NCBI GenBank assembly: GCA_013203785.1
Contig: JABMPJ010000050.1
Coordinates: 1 to 41,762, forward strand
Reading direction: 5' to 3'
DNA length: 41,762 bases
Origin: Lentisphaerota bacterium
GTDB lineage: Bacteria > Verrucomicrobiota > Kiritimatiellia > UBA8416 > JABMPJ01
The notes under the pieces: model-generated
Seen by the model: only the letters and a program-made list of their open reading frames with translations
Told to the model about the DNA's origin: nothing
Databases searched by the model: none
Part shown: positions 17,957 to 26,099 of the stretch, one piece after another
Position numbering within the stretch: the first letter of the stretch is position 1
How the letters are laid out: every line of letters starts with the position of its first letter
Translations under genes and position numbers: made by a program

Positions 17957-18134
17957 CTGCTGCGTCTCCCTGCTTCAGGTCGTGCGCCCCTCCAAGGCAC
18001 CCCTGAGCCAAACTTGAGTATCCACGATCCCCTCAGTGGCGTCAAGCTATCGAAGAGGCTTGTAGTCGGGGCTCATTTGCGGGTAGGGTGATATACAAAC
18101 CGAGAGGCACTGCGCCTCACCCCACAAGGTGCCC

Positions 18135-18662
18135 ATGCCACGATATTTCCCAAACAGACTCCTTTTTACCGCTGTGCTGGCCCTGCTTGCGGCCGGTTGT
18201 CGAACGCACAGCGGGCGAGCGCCCGGCCTGGGCTGTACAGCCCTGGCCCCGCAGCTCAAGTTAACCCAGAGCTTTGTGGCGCGGGCGGATCGCTTGTGTT
18301 CCGCGCGTATCGTTCTCAAAACGATGAATCCCCGTGCGGTACGCTCCGAGCCGGTCATGCTCTCCATTCTCGACCATCATGAGCACGTCGTCGGCCGCGC
18401 CACCAAGCAGGTGGCCATGGGATCGCGCGGCTGGGTCGAGTTCGTGTTTGCCGGCAAGGGTCTGAAGTTGATTGAAGGCGATACCTACTTCCTGCGCGTC
18501 AAAGGGAGCCGCCACCTTCCCTTTGGCTGGTACCAACGTCATGACTTCTACCCACACGGATCGGTCTATGAACAGGGCGTTGCCGATCCGAAGCTGGACT
18601 GGTTTTTTAAACTGTATTGGAACAAGCCCCCGGCAGCCGCGCCACAGGTCGCGGCACTGTAA
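18135..18662 (+). CDS. lipoprotein of unknown function
   Basis: 175 residues. The N-terminus MPRYFPNRLLFTAVLALLAAGC has a lipobox LLAAGC with Cys22. The mature part is a compact beta-rich domain containing FVARADRLCSARIVL and GDTYFLRVKG. A jelly-roll or carbohydrate-binding-type sandwich is possible, but I recognise no family. It ends in an Ala/Pro tail. ATG 18135 is used in preference to GTG 18129; AAGG (18126-18129) precedes it. It lies 48 bases before the bisphosphate nucleotidase gene and may share its transcript. Confidence 0.75.
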   Translation: MPRYFPNRLLFTAVLALLAAGCRTHSGRAPGLGCTALAPQLKLTQSFVARADRLCSARIVLKTMNPRAVRSEPVMLSILDHHEHVVGRATKQVAMGSRGWVEFVFAGKGLKLIEGDTYFLRVKGSRHLPFGWYQRHDFYPHGSVYEQGVADPKLDWFFKLYWNKPPAAAPQVAAL

Positions 18663-18709
18663 CCCCCAAAAGAGAGGCGCGGCCGGGATGTCGCGTCAAG
18701 GATATACCC

Positions 18710-19696
18710 ATGTATGAAAAGGAATTGGCGGTCGCCATTGATGCGGTCCGCAAAGCCTCGCACCTCTGCCAACACATCCGAGCCACGCTCGTAACGGACG
18801 AAACGATCACCAAGCAGGATCGCTCACCCGTCACGATCGCCGATTTGGCCGGACAGGCTGTGATGAGTCGACTGCTGCACGACGCCTTTCCGTCCGATCC
18901 CCTCGTGGCGGAGGAGGATACCGGCCTGTTGCGTGAAGACGAGCACAGTGAGAACTGTCAACGCGTTGTAGAACAGGTGCGACGAATACTGCCCACGCTC
19001 GACGATGCCTCCATCCTGGCCGCCATCGACCGGGGTGATTACGGCGGTGGTGCAGCGGGCCGCTTCTGGACCATGGATCCCATCGATGGGACCAAGGGCT
19101 ATATCCGCGGCGACCAGTATGCCGTCGCCTTGGCCCTGATCGAGTCCGGTCGTGTCGTATTGGGTGTGCTGGGCTGCCCTCATCTACCGCAAGGCCGCAT
19201 GCAGAACGTGATGCAGCGGGGCGTCCTGTTGGCCGCCCGGCGAGGTGGCGGTGCCGTCAGCATGACACTCGACGAGGCGTCCGAAGCCACGCCCATCCAG
19301 ATATCAGCCGCTGACCGTCCCGACCAGTCGATCCTTTGCGAATCGGTTGAAGGCACGCACACGGCGCATGGACGTTCAGCCCAGGTCGGCGAGCTTCTGG
19401 GCGTGCATCTGCCGCCTGTCCGCGTGGACAGTCAGTGCAAATACGCCATCGTCGCACGCGGCGAAGCGACGACCTACCTGCGCCTCCCGGCACGGACATC
19501 GACCTATCAGGAGAAGATTTGGGACCACGCCGCCGGGGCCATCATCGTAGAGGAAGCCGGCGGACGCGTGACCGATACGCACGGCGCTCCGCTCGACTTC
19601 TCCCTGGGCCACACCCTGTCCAACAATGTGGGCATCGCGGCCACGAACGGGCATCTGCATGGCCCCGTCGTTGCCGCCCTGGCCGCGACGCTCTAG
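18710..19696 (+). CDS. 3'(2'),5'-bisphosphate nucleotidase (inositol monophosphatase superfamily)
   Basis: 328 residues. It hydrolyses 3'-phosphoadenosine 5'-phosphate to AMP (sulfate assimilation and sulfotransfer recycling), or a related substrate. Hallmarks: the AEED metal motif (67-70), DPIDGTKGYIRGDQYAVALALIE (two-metal site, 123 onward) and WDHAAGAIIVEEAGG near the C-terminus. The GTKGY(I/L)RG(D/E)QYAVALALI segment is characteristic of HAL2/SAL1-type nucleotidases, unlike CysQ or SuhB. AAGGA at 18698-18702 is spaced seven bases from the ATG; a longer upstream frame would overlap the lipoprotein gene. It converges with the superoxide dismutase gene three bases away. Confidence 0.9.
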   Translation: MYEKELAVAIDAVRKASHLCQHIRATLVTDETITKQDRSPVTIADLAGQAVMSRLLHDAFPSDPLVAEEDTGLLREDEHSENCQRVVEQVRRILPTLDDASILAAIDRGDYGGGAAGRFWTMDPIDGTKGYIRGDQYAVALALIESGRVVLGVLGCPHLPQGRMQNVMQRGVLLAARRGGGAVSMTLDEASEATPIQISAADRPDQSILCESVEGTHTAHGRSAQVGELLGVHLPPVRVDSQCKYAIVARGEATTYLRLPARTSTYQEKIWDHAAGAIIVEEAGGRVTDTHGAPLDFSLGHTLSNNVGIAATNGHLHGPVVAALAATL

Positions 19697-19699
19697 GTG

Positions 19700-20311
19700 C
19701 TACGCCATGGCCGCACGGCACTTGTCCGTGACGGCATCCCAGTTCACCACGTCCCACCAGGCGGCGATGTAGTCCGGACGCAGGTTCTGGTATTTGAGGT
19801 AGTAGGCGTGCTCCCATACATCCAATCCAAGAATTGGAATACCCGAACCATCCATCAGCGGGCTGTCCTGATTGGCTGTACTGGTGACAGCGAAGGTGCC
19901 TTTGGCCACGACGAGCCACGCCCAGCCGCTACCAAACCGTGTTGCAGCCGCGTTTGAAAATTCCGTCTTAAACTTCTCAAAGCTGCCGAACGTCGCATCC
20001 AGGCCCGCCGCCAGATCACCCGTCGGGGCGCCGCCCTTACCGGGGCCCATAATTTCCCAGAAGAGGCTGTGATTCACGTAGCCGCCGCCATTGTTGCGAA
20101 CAGCCCCACGAATGGCCTCAGGCACGGCGTTCAGATCCGAAATGATCGCTTCGGCTGATAGGCTAGCCAGCGCGGTTCCCTCAATCGCAGCGTTCAGTTT
20201 GGCCGTGTAGCCCGCGTGATGCTTGGTATGGTGGATCGTCATCGTACGCTCGTCGATGGAGGGCTCCAGCGCGTTGTAGGCGTACGGTAGTTTCGGTAGT
20301 TCGAATGCCAT
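19700..20311 (-). CDS. superoxide dismutase, Mn-type
   Basis: 203 residues. It converts superoxide to hydrogen peroxide and oxygen. Metal ligands are His27, His81, Asp164 and His168 (LDVWEHAYY). The second-sphere residues point to manganese: [13 protein letters not shown] has Gly77, and Gln148 lies in STANQDSPL, whereas Fe enzymes carry Gln at the former position. No signal peptide, so cytoplasmic. ATG 20311 has GGAG six bases upstream. A small GCCCC/GGGG hairpin just before the ribosome-binding site might affect translation. The gene sits downstream of a heavy-metal or manganese exporter, and a palindrome overlaps its probable promoter. Confidence 0.95.
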   Translation of the reverse strand: MAFELPKLPYAYNALEPSIDERTMTIHHTKHHAGYTAKLNAAIEGTALASLSAEAIISDLNAVPEAIRGAVRNNGGGYVNHSLFWEIMGPGKGGAPTGDLAAGLDATFGSFEKFKTEFSNAAATRFGSGWAWLVVAKGTFAVTSTANQDSPLMDGSGIPILGLDVWEHAYYLKYQNLRPDYIAAWWDVVNWDAVTDKCRAAMA

Positions 20312-20398
20312 GTTCATCTCCAGTCCCCGCAAGGGGCTTCGTGTTCTTTGTACCTCAATCGCTACCCCACCGCAGGGTCTTGATGGAGGTCCCTGTTT

Positions 20399-20421
20399 AA
20401 TAAGGCGTAATTTGCCTTATT
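20399..20421 (-). promoter_or_regulatory. candidate operator AATAAGGC-N7-GCCTTATT upstream of sod
   Basis: Perfect eight-base inverted repeat with a seven-base A/T-rich spacer, about 88 bases upstream of the superoxide dismutase start. A TTGACC -35-like hexamer lies upstream on the minus strand, and the palindrome falls over the corresponding -10 position. The spacing suits a dimeric repressor such as an MntR/DtxR- or Fur-family protein, but no consensus match is claimed. Confidence 0.45.
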
Positions 20422-20473
20422 TGAGTCCAGCGGTCAATGGCAATTATTCCATAGGAGAAGACAAGACGGAATC

Positions 20474-21625
20474 TTACCAACCCAAAAGCAGGCCGATGAG
20501 TCCCACCGCTAGGCCGACGCCGAGGTTGATGAGTTTTACGCCGAGGAAAGCACGCCGGGAGTGAGCCAGCATGGGGATCATGCCGTGACCATCCTGAACG
20601 ATCGAGCTGGCGAGTAGTGTGCTGAACGGGATGGCGCCTTCGGCATAGAGAGAGACAAAGACCATGTGCGGCCCCGACTCCGGGATGATACCGACCAGAC
20701 AAGCAACGAGCAGGAGGAGCACGCGGTTGTGGCCGGCCATGTGCGCGACGTCGACATGTATCGTCAGGACGCGGATCACCAGCAGGGCGGCCAGGGTCCA
20801 GAGGAAGATTCGCCAGACATGTACGCGGAAGAGATGATTCCAGAGATGCTCGCTGAGAAAATGCTCAGGAACGGTAATCACGATCAGGAGCCCGACCAAG
20901 CCAGCGCACAGCAGCGTCATCCGTATCCAATCCCATTCGCCATGGGTCTCGTGTTCCGTGTCAGCCTCATCCGCCTCGTCGGCAGCGTGGTCATGGCCGA
21001 CGTGCCCCGCTTCGACCTCTGTCTCGTGAAGGACCTCTTCATCCACACCGAAGTGCTGGTGGCCGATCGAGCCGGTGTAGACCCCTGCCACGAAGAGCAG
21101 AAGAAACGCGGTCAGCCAGAGGCGGTGCGGCGAACAGTGACGCCACTGCTCGACGATCTCGCGGCGGGAAAAGGGAATGCAGCGCTGCTCGTTGTGGTGC
21201 ACGGCCATGACATCATCCAGGCGCTTGCCATCCCCCGTCTTGCGGCCCTTGAAAACGAGATCGGTCAGTAACCCCGTCAGCACCCCCGCCACCAGGAGCA
21301 GGCCCATGAGCTGGATCGCGCGTTCGGGAAACATCGCCAGCATGACGAAGGCCTCGTCGCCGCAGCTCGCCACCATCGCGCCCACGAGGGCACCAAAGGT
21401 GATGACGCGATGGACATAGAGACTGGTCACGGCATAGGCACCCAGGCAGCCGGGCATGGCACCCAATCCGGCCGACAGCATGACCTGGCCCCAGGTGTGT
21501 TTCGCCAGCGAGCGCTCCCAACGCCCCCGCGTCGCCACGTTGAGATACTCGATCACGAGCATCATGACCGCCACAAAGCCCGTGATCATCAGGGCGTGGC
21601 CGAAGGTTTGAATGATGAGATGCAT
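20474..21625 (-). CDS. putative 10-TM heavy-metal/manganese exporter with His-rich loop
   Basis: 383 residues and about ten helices in two halves with related motifs: GAMPGCLGAYAVTSLY and ASCGDEAF in the first, GIIPESGPHMVFVSLY and IVQDGHGMIPMLAHS in the second. This is the pattern of the ArsP_2-like '10TM heavy-metal exporter' (DUF2899) family, some members of which have been proposed to move manganese. A cytoplasmic or periplasmic loop (about 188-232) is rich in His, Asp and Glu (GHQHFG, EAGHVGHDHAADE, TEHETH), suiting metal binding. It is followed on the same strand, 162 bases later, by Mn-type superoxide dismutase. Transport substrate is inferred. Confidence 0.8.
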   Translation of the reverse strand: MHLIIQTFGHALMITGFVAVMMLVIEYLNVATRGRWERSLAKHTWGQVMLSAGLGAMPGCLGAYAVTSLYVHRVITFGALVGAMVASCGDEAFVMLAMFPERAIQLMGLLLVAGVLTGLLTDLVFKGRKTGDGKRLDDVMAVHHNEQRCIPFSRREIVEQWRHCSPHRLWLTAFLLLFVAGVYTGSIGHQHFGVDEEVLHETEVEAGHVGHDHAADEADEADTEHETHGEWDWIRMTLLCAGLVGLLIVITVPEHFLSEHLWNHLFRVHVWRIFLWTLAALLVIRVLTIHVDVAHMAGHNRVLLLLVACLVGIIPESGPHMVFVSLYAEGAIPFSTLLASSIVQDGHGMIPMLAHSRRAFLGVKLINLGVGLAVGLIGLLLGW

Positions 21626-21750
21626 AGAACGGACGCATTGAACCCGACGGCTCGGCCCCTGTCAACATCACTTCCCCTTTGCGCTTCCCGCCGGTGCCTA
21701 CTATCTGCTAGCCTGCCTCCCGCTGTTCAGAATGAGGAAGGGAGCCTGTT

Positions 21751-22845
21751 GTGGCGTTTGAAAGTGGATCTGTAACCTGTCGAATGTTCTATGTTCCGGG
21801 CGGTTTGCCGGATGATGTTGTGGAAAAGTTTGCGGCTGCCGCAGCCCCCCCCGTACACACCCTCGGCCACGGCAGCATCGATGGCTGGGTCACCAGCCGT
21901 CATCTTATGGATACGAATATCACCGCTGACAGCGCCGTTGTGGCTGGCTATATCTACCTCTACCTGATGCAGGCCGAGCGCAAAATCCCGCCCGCCCTGC
22001 TGCGAGCCGAGTGTAAGATGGAGGAGCTCGCCGAGATGAGTGCGCGCGGCTTGGCCTATCTCCGCCGCTCCGAGCGCTCCGAGATCAAGAAGGCGATCAT
22101 TGAGCGTCTTCTGCCTCAGATGCCCCCCACCCTCAAAGGCATCGCCCTGGTCTATGATCCGCAGGATCACATCGCTTACGCCTCGGCCACCAGCGACAAA
22201 CAGCTGGATGCCCTCGTACTTAATTTTCGCAGCACCACAGGAGCGCAGCTGATCCCGATTGAGCCCGACAGCGCCGCCCTACAGCGCGCTGGCGTTCACC
22301 TCACCTCGCTCGTGCCGACCTGCTTTGTGCCCGACTTCGAGTATGCGGGCGGACCCGACACGGTGGGCCAGGACTTCCTGACTTGGCTCTGGTATGCCTC
22401 AGAGGCCGGAGCCCTGGAGGACATCGTCCCGGCCGAAAGCGGGTTTATCATTGAAGGCCCTCTCACCTTCGAATTTGAAGGTGCCGGTGCCTTTGAAACG
22501 ACGCTGCGCAAGGGCTCGCCCATGGTAGCCAGTGAGGCCAAGGCCGCGCTCATGGCGGGCAAAAAGCTGCGCCGCGCCTGCCTCACCATGGCACAGGGCG
22601 AGACGATGTGGACCAGCACGGTCGATGCCGACAGTTTCGTCTTCCGTGGCCTCAAGCTGCCCAAGGGCGAGGCCGTGGACCCGATTGGAAAATTCGAAGA
22701 GCGCATGCTCTCACTGCGTCACCTGCGCGAAGCCTTCCTCAGCCTCTTCGACCACTTCCTCACCCTACGCACCCACGAAGCGCGTTGGGAAAAGACCCTG
22801 GCCGATGTCTACCGCTGGGTCGAACAGCGCGCCGCGCGGCCGTAA
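21751..22845 (+). CDS. RdgC-like recombination-associated protein
   Basis: 364 residues starting at GTG 21751 with AGGAAGGGAG just upstream. RdgC is a ring-shaped nucleoid-associated DNA-binding protein that modulates RecA and replication restart. Matching features: the central PALLRAECKMEELAEMSARG..YLRRSERSEIKKAIIERLLP block, corresponding to the charged helical 'R.E....E.E..R.GR.L...E..E.K...' region. It is followed by AYASATSDKQLDALVLNF and the late LRRACLTMAQGE...FRGLKL. N-terminal similarity to enterobacterial RdgC is low. Assignment rests on overall pattern, not a signature motif. Confidence 0.7.
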   Translation: MAFESGSVTCRMFYVPGGLPDDVVEKFAAAAAPPVHTLGHGSIDGWVTSRHLMDTNITADSAVVAGYIYLYLMQAERKIPPALLRAECKMEELAEMSARGLAYLRRSERSEIKKAIIERLLPQMPPTLKGIALVYDPQDHIAYASATSDKQLDALVLNFRSTTGAQLIPIEPDSAALQRAGVHLTSLVPTCFVPDFEYAGGPDTVGQDFLTWLWYASEAGALEDIVPAESGFIIEGPLTFEFEGAGAFETTLRKGSPMVASEAKAALMAGKKLRRACLTMAQGETMWTSTVDADSFVFRGLKLPKGEAVDPIGKFEERMLSLRHLREAFLSLFDHFLTLRTHEARWEKTLADVYRWVEQRAARP

Positions 22846-23131
22846 CAGACGCACAGGTGTTGTTCTGCGCATTAGGAGCGGGGTGTGGCCACGAGCCAAA
22901 GATCACCTTTCGTGGCGGCAGACTCCGATCGCCCACCGGTGACAGTGACCGCATCACACCCGCCTGTAGGAAAAGCCTATGAACGAACCCCGCACCTGCT
23001 TCGCTCGGCCCGAAGCTCCAGTGTGGATAATGCTCCAACCAACCATCTGAACGTCGCGAGCCAAGAATTCCATCCCTGGCGGCACTACCACAATCGGTGG
23101 TTCGCGTCCCACCAGACGCAGCAGTGAGAAC
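22846..23131. other. spacer between rdgC-like gene and orphan gene
   Basis: 286 bases between the convergent rdgC-like gene and the orphan gene at 23132. No open frame with a ribosome-binding site, no RNA gene and no strong terminator are seen. It marks the left boundary of a patch that is less GC-rich than the flanks. Confidence 0.4.
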
Positions 23132-23743
23132 TCACGGATCTTCGATGCTGGAAATGTACGAGAGGATGTCTGAATCTGATACAATAGTGGTCGAGCCCTT
23201 GACTGCAGACGTTATGTCAAAACAGATTATCTTCATAGCCGTTCCAGCCTCTAGCCATAAAATGTCGTAATAGGCTATAATTCTGGTGTCATTTCCAACA
23301 ATCCCTAGCTCTTCGGGCTCCCAGTTCCAAGCGGCAATCACACTGAACTCGCCATCGTGGGTCCTTGCGATGAATTTCTGCCTAATAACACGCAGATGTG
23401 GATATCTCGTTCTTGCCCAAGCATGTTCGGCAAATATGGCTTGCCGATGATCAACAGTATTCACTCGCACATAGTCAATATCAAAGGAGCCACCCAACTG
23501 CTCAAACGTAACCCGTCCACCCGGAAAAATAAACTCACCCTCTTCGTTCAGAGAAGCTGCGCTTTCCGCTCGGGGCTCGTTACTCTCGAAGAGGCTGCGG
23601 ACACGGTGGGAATGACGAGACACAGCTGATATAAACGAGTCCAAGCTAATAAGCGATAAGGCTAGGATCAGGATGATTGCAATACCACGACGGTTCTTCA
23701 GGGCAAGAATCATACGTTCTGTCCGGTTTTCAGACTGTTGCAT
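23132..23743 (-). CDS. membrane-anchored protein of unknown function
   Basis: 203 residues from ATG 23743 (upstream AGAGG, weak); a longer frame reaches 23818. A basic N-terminus (MQQSENRTERMILALKNRRG) precedes one hydrophobic helix, IAIILILALSLISLDSFISAV, which could be an uncleaved anchor. The outside domain contains repeated aromatic/acidic segments (GEFIFPGGRVTFEQLGGSFDIDYV) and no recognisable motif. Base and codon use are less GC-rich than the neighbours, suggesting later acquisition. An attC-like sequence lies upstream. I cannot assign a function. Confidence 0.6.
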   Translation of the reverse strand: MQQSENRTERMILALKNRRGIAIILILALSLISLDSFISAVSRHSHRVRSLFESNEPRAESAASLNEEGEFIFPGGRVTFEQLGGSFDIDYVRVNTVDHRQAIFAEHAWARTRYPHLRVIRQKFIARTHDGEFSVIAAWNWEPEELGIVGNDTRIIAYYDILWLEAGTAMKIICFDITSAVKGSTTIVSDSDILSYISSIEDP

Positions 23744-23767
23744 GTACTTGCTACCTCTGCGCCGAAA

Positions 23768-23854
23768 CCCTAATTCACCCGTGTCGGAGCCACTAATCCG
23801 AGCGTAGCGAGCCCGCAACCGCTGCCGGCGTCTGGTGCAACTGTGTTGTTAGAG
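23768..23854 (-). other. attC-like fragment (low confidence)
   Basis: On the minus strand this begins CTCTAACAA, continues CAGTTGCACCAGACGCC, has a central GGGCTCGCTACGCTC and ends GGTGAATTAGGG. The order loosely recalls an integron attC site (RYYYAAC... GTTRRRY) lying between two orphan genes on the same strand. But the L'' and L' segments are not well complementary, the last core is ATTAGGG, and no integrase is in the window. It may be coincidental or decayed. Confidence 0.2.
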
Positions 23855-23919
23855 CTTACTTGATCTCACTATTAAAGCCGAGGTGAGCTACCTGCTGGTC
23901 TGTCAGTGGCTGTAGGTTG

Positions 23920-24420
23920 CTAGGAGTGGCAATTATTGGCTCGCCTTGCTTTCAGGTGACTACCCAAAAGTTGACTGAGAACTGTCACGGCAAACCCGGT
24001 CAGTAAGCCAAGTCCGTAGTTCATACCTCTTAAGACCTTGGCTATAGGTCTGTTAGCTCTGATCTCCCCGATCCTTTCGCGGCCCTCTCTAGTTAGGTAG
24101 TATGCCTTACATTGCACGGAGCTGTTCGAGCTAGTGACCAAGCTTGCTTCATTCTCTTCATCAAAGAACAGACAACCTTCTTGAGCCAGCAGTGTGATAT
24201 GATGGAAGCGATCGTCACCAGACCCCAGTGTCCCTCGATCCATTCGAACAAGAATGGATTGCTTTGCTGCTTCCTTGAGTATCTTGAGCTGGTCTTCTTC
24301 CCTCGTCCTTGTTTCGTTATCATCAAGCAAGAAGGGCCCCAGTGCGACTGCGATGATACCGAGCACCATCAGGGTAAGGAGGAGCGCGAATGTGCTTCTA
24401 CAAGTTATCTCAGGCATCAT
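23920..24420 (-). CDS. two-TM membrane protein of unknown function
   Basis: 166 residues from ATG 24420, the first of two adjacent ATGs. TM1 (about 9-28, TFALLLTLMVLGIIAVALGP) is followed by a charged cytoplasmic or periplasmic stretch with a coiled-coil-like DDNETRTREEDQLKILKEAAKQ. A small mixed domain (HHITLLAQEGCLFFDEE, YYLTREGRERIGE) recalls a winged-helix edge or a short regulatory domain. A second hydrophobic helix (GLGLLTGFAVTVLSQLLG) precedes the basic C-terminus. Lower GC than the flanks. No family recognised. A longer frame to 24648 exists but overlaps the protease promoter region and lacks a start signal. Confidence 0.55.
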   Translation of the reverse strand: MMPEITCRSTFALLLTLMVLGIIAVALGPFLLDDNETRTREEDQLKILKEAAKQSILVRMDRGTLGSGDDRFHHITLLAQEGCLFFDEENEASLVTSSNSSVQCKAYYLTREGRERIGEIRANRPIAKVLRGMNYGLGLLTGFAVTVLSQLLGSHLKARRANNCHS

Positions 24421-24634
24421 GCATCCGTCCACTGTTTGTACTATTACTATACAGGTGAGCTGTTCTGCAGTCAATGTGTTGGTCGGAGCATGACCGATCG
24501 TTGACCGCCCCGCTGTACTGGATGCTCTGATCCACCTCCGAAGCACTTTCCTGCTATCCTTAGGCCCCTCAAGTGTTACTATCTCTCGCGCAGGAGCATG
24601 ATGTTCGCTGCGTACCACACATAAGGACGACAAG

Positions 24635-25768
24635 ATGAAGACACGCACTTACACACTCACGACAACCCTACTGGTTTTCTGTGCCTGCTTGATGCAGATC
24701 GCGCCCGCCCTCGCGAAGGGACCGCCTCCCGGCAAAGGGCCTGGCAACGGCGACAGCGGCTCGGCACCAGACCCCAAAGTCATCCAAGCCGCCCCCATCA
24801 AACTCGGCACCTCGGGCGGATGGGCTGATGACCTTGCGAATGGCTACTGCTGTGGCGGCACACTCGGCGCCCTCGTTGAAGACGCCAGCGGGCAGTACAT
24901 CCTCAGCAACTTCCACGTACTGGCAGCCGACCGTGTCAGCGGCGGCAACACCGATACCGCAGACATCGGAGATGTGGTGATTCAGCCCGCCCTGATCGAT
25001 GTGGGCTGCAACCAGGACAACGCCCAACCCGTCGCCACACTGGAGGGGTGGGCCGATCCGCTCGCCGGCGCCAATGTTGATGCAGCCATTGCACAGACCG
25101 TCAGCGGCATGGTGGATGCCACCGGTGCTATCCTCGGCATCGGCACGCCTTCTTCGCAGACTGTCGCCGCATCTATCCGTCAGCGGGTCAAGAAGATGGG
25201 GCGCACCACGGGTCTCTCTTCAAGCAAGGTCAGCGGGCTCAATGCGACCATCAGTGTGACGTACGATACCGAATGCGCCGGTCCAGTCCGCGGAACGGCC
25301 ACGTTCACCGGCCAAATCGTGATCGACAACAAGGGCGCAAAGTTCCTCGACTCGGGCGATTCAGGATCGCTCATGGTTGAGGACACCGCCTCGAACCCGC
25401 GTGCCATAGGTTTGCTTTTTGCCGGCAGCAGCCGCACTGCGATCGCTAATCCCATTGACGATGTCCTCTCGGCTTTCAGCGTCACGATGGTCGGCGAGGG
25501 CGCTGCCGCGGCCGCCGAAGCTCCGGCTGACGAGGATCTCGCCGCGGCCATGAAGGCCCAGAAGGCCAACGCGCGCGCCTTTGAGGCGGCCCCGAATGCC
25601 ATCGGACATGCCATCGGCAAAAATGCCAACGGCAAAAATGCCAACGGGAAGACCATTCTCAAAGTCTACGTCGAGAAGGATCCCGCCGCCGCCCGCGCAG
25701 CCTTACCCTCTCGTGTTGGAGGGTTTCCTGTCATCGTAGAAGAGACAGGCAAGATCGTAGCGTTCTAG
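24635..25768 (+). CDS. secreted trypsin-fold serine protease
   Basis: 377 residues. Signal peptide 1-27 (LLVFCACLMQIAPALA). A low-complexity KGPPPGKGPGNGDSG linker follows. The chymotrypsin-like triad is readable: His94 in SNFHVL, Asp149 in ANVDAAIAQ and Ser243 in DSGDSGSLMV. The region G..K.GRTTGL (about 188-194) and the layout resemble bacterial relatives of the plant NAL1-type trypsin-like proteins. Residues ~285-340 are Ala-rich and contain a GKNANGKNANGK tandem repeat. A short C-terminal domain (LKVYVEKDPAAARAALPSRVGGFPVIVEETG) could be an inhibitor-like or autoregulatory segment. AAGGACGACAAG precedes the ATG. A strong hairpin ends the gene. Substrate unknown. Confidence 0.85.
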   Translation: MKTRTYTLTTTLLVFCACLMQIAPALAKGPPPGKGPGNGDSGSAPDPKVIQAAPIKLGTSGGWADDLANGYCCGGTLGALVEDASGQYILSNFHVLAADRVSGGNTDTADIGDVVIQPALIDVGCNQDNAQPVATLEGWADPLAGANVDAAIAQTVSGMVDATGAILGIGTPSSQTVAASIRQRVKKMGRTTGLSSSKVSGLNATISVTYDTECAGPVRGTATFTGQIVIDNKGAKFLDSGDSGSLMVEDTASNPRAIGLLFAGSSRTAIANPIDDVLSAFSVTMVGEGAAAAAEAPADEDLAAAMKAQKANARAFEAAPNAIGHAIGKNANGKNANGKTILKVYVEKDPAAARAALPSRVGGFPVIVEETGKIVAF

Positions 25769-25772
25769 AGCG

Positions 25773-25810
25773 CGTTCCTTCCGGCTGCGATTCGCAGCAG
25801 GGAAGGAACG
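25773..25810 (+). terminator. long hairpin after the protease gene
   Basis: Ten-base outer stem CGTTCCTTCC (25773-25782) with GGAAGGAACG (25801-25810), and a five-base inner stem GCTGC/GCAGC around the loop GATTC. It begins five bases after the stop codon. No T-run follows, so it may act as a Rho-aided terminator or 3' stabiliser. Confidence 0.6.
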
Positions 25811-26099
25811 TAACGTAGACAGCGTCACGGAGACAGTCCCCATCTGCTTCCTCCTCAGGCTGGAGGGGTCAATATCTAACATCGTCTATTTCCGCGCAAG
25901 GCAGTCGTCGGCACGACGGGTCTGACTCGTGGCAGGACACCAAGAACAACCCTTATCGGGACTCGGTCCGACCGCCACCAGTTGGTTGGATCATACAGTT
26001 GAGAGCTTTACTCGGTGGCCTCGGCCATCATGGGTTCCTCGTCACCGGCGTATAGGGATGGCGGCTGAAATGAAGCCGTAGGTACCAGCAAGCGGCGGC
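25811..26099. other. spacer without recognised features
   Basis: About 290 bases between the protease terminator hairpin and the convergent O-antigen ligase gene. A small CCTCC/GGAGG hairpin lies at 25850-25866. No convincing open frame or RNA gene is seen. Confidence 0.4.
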
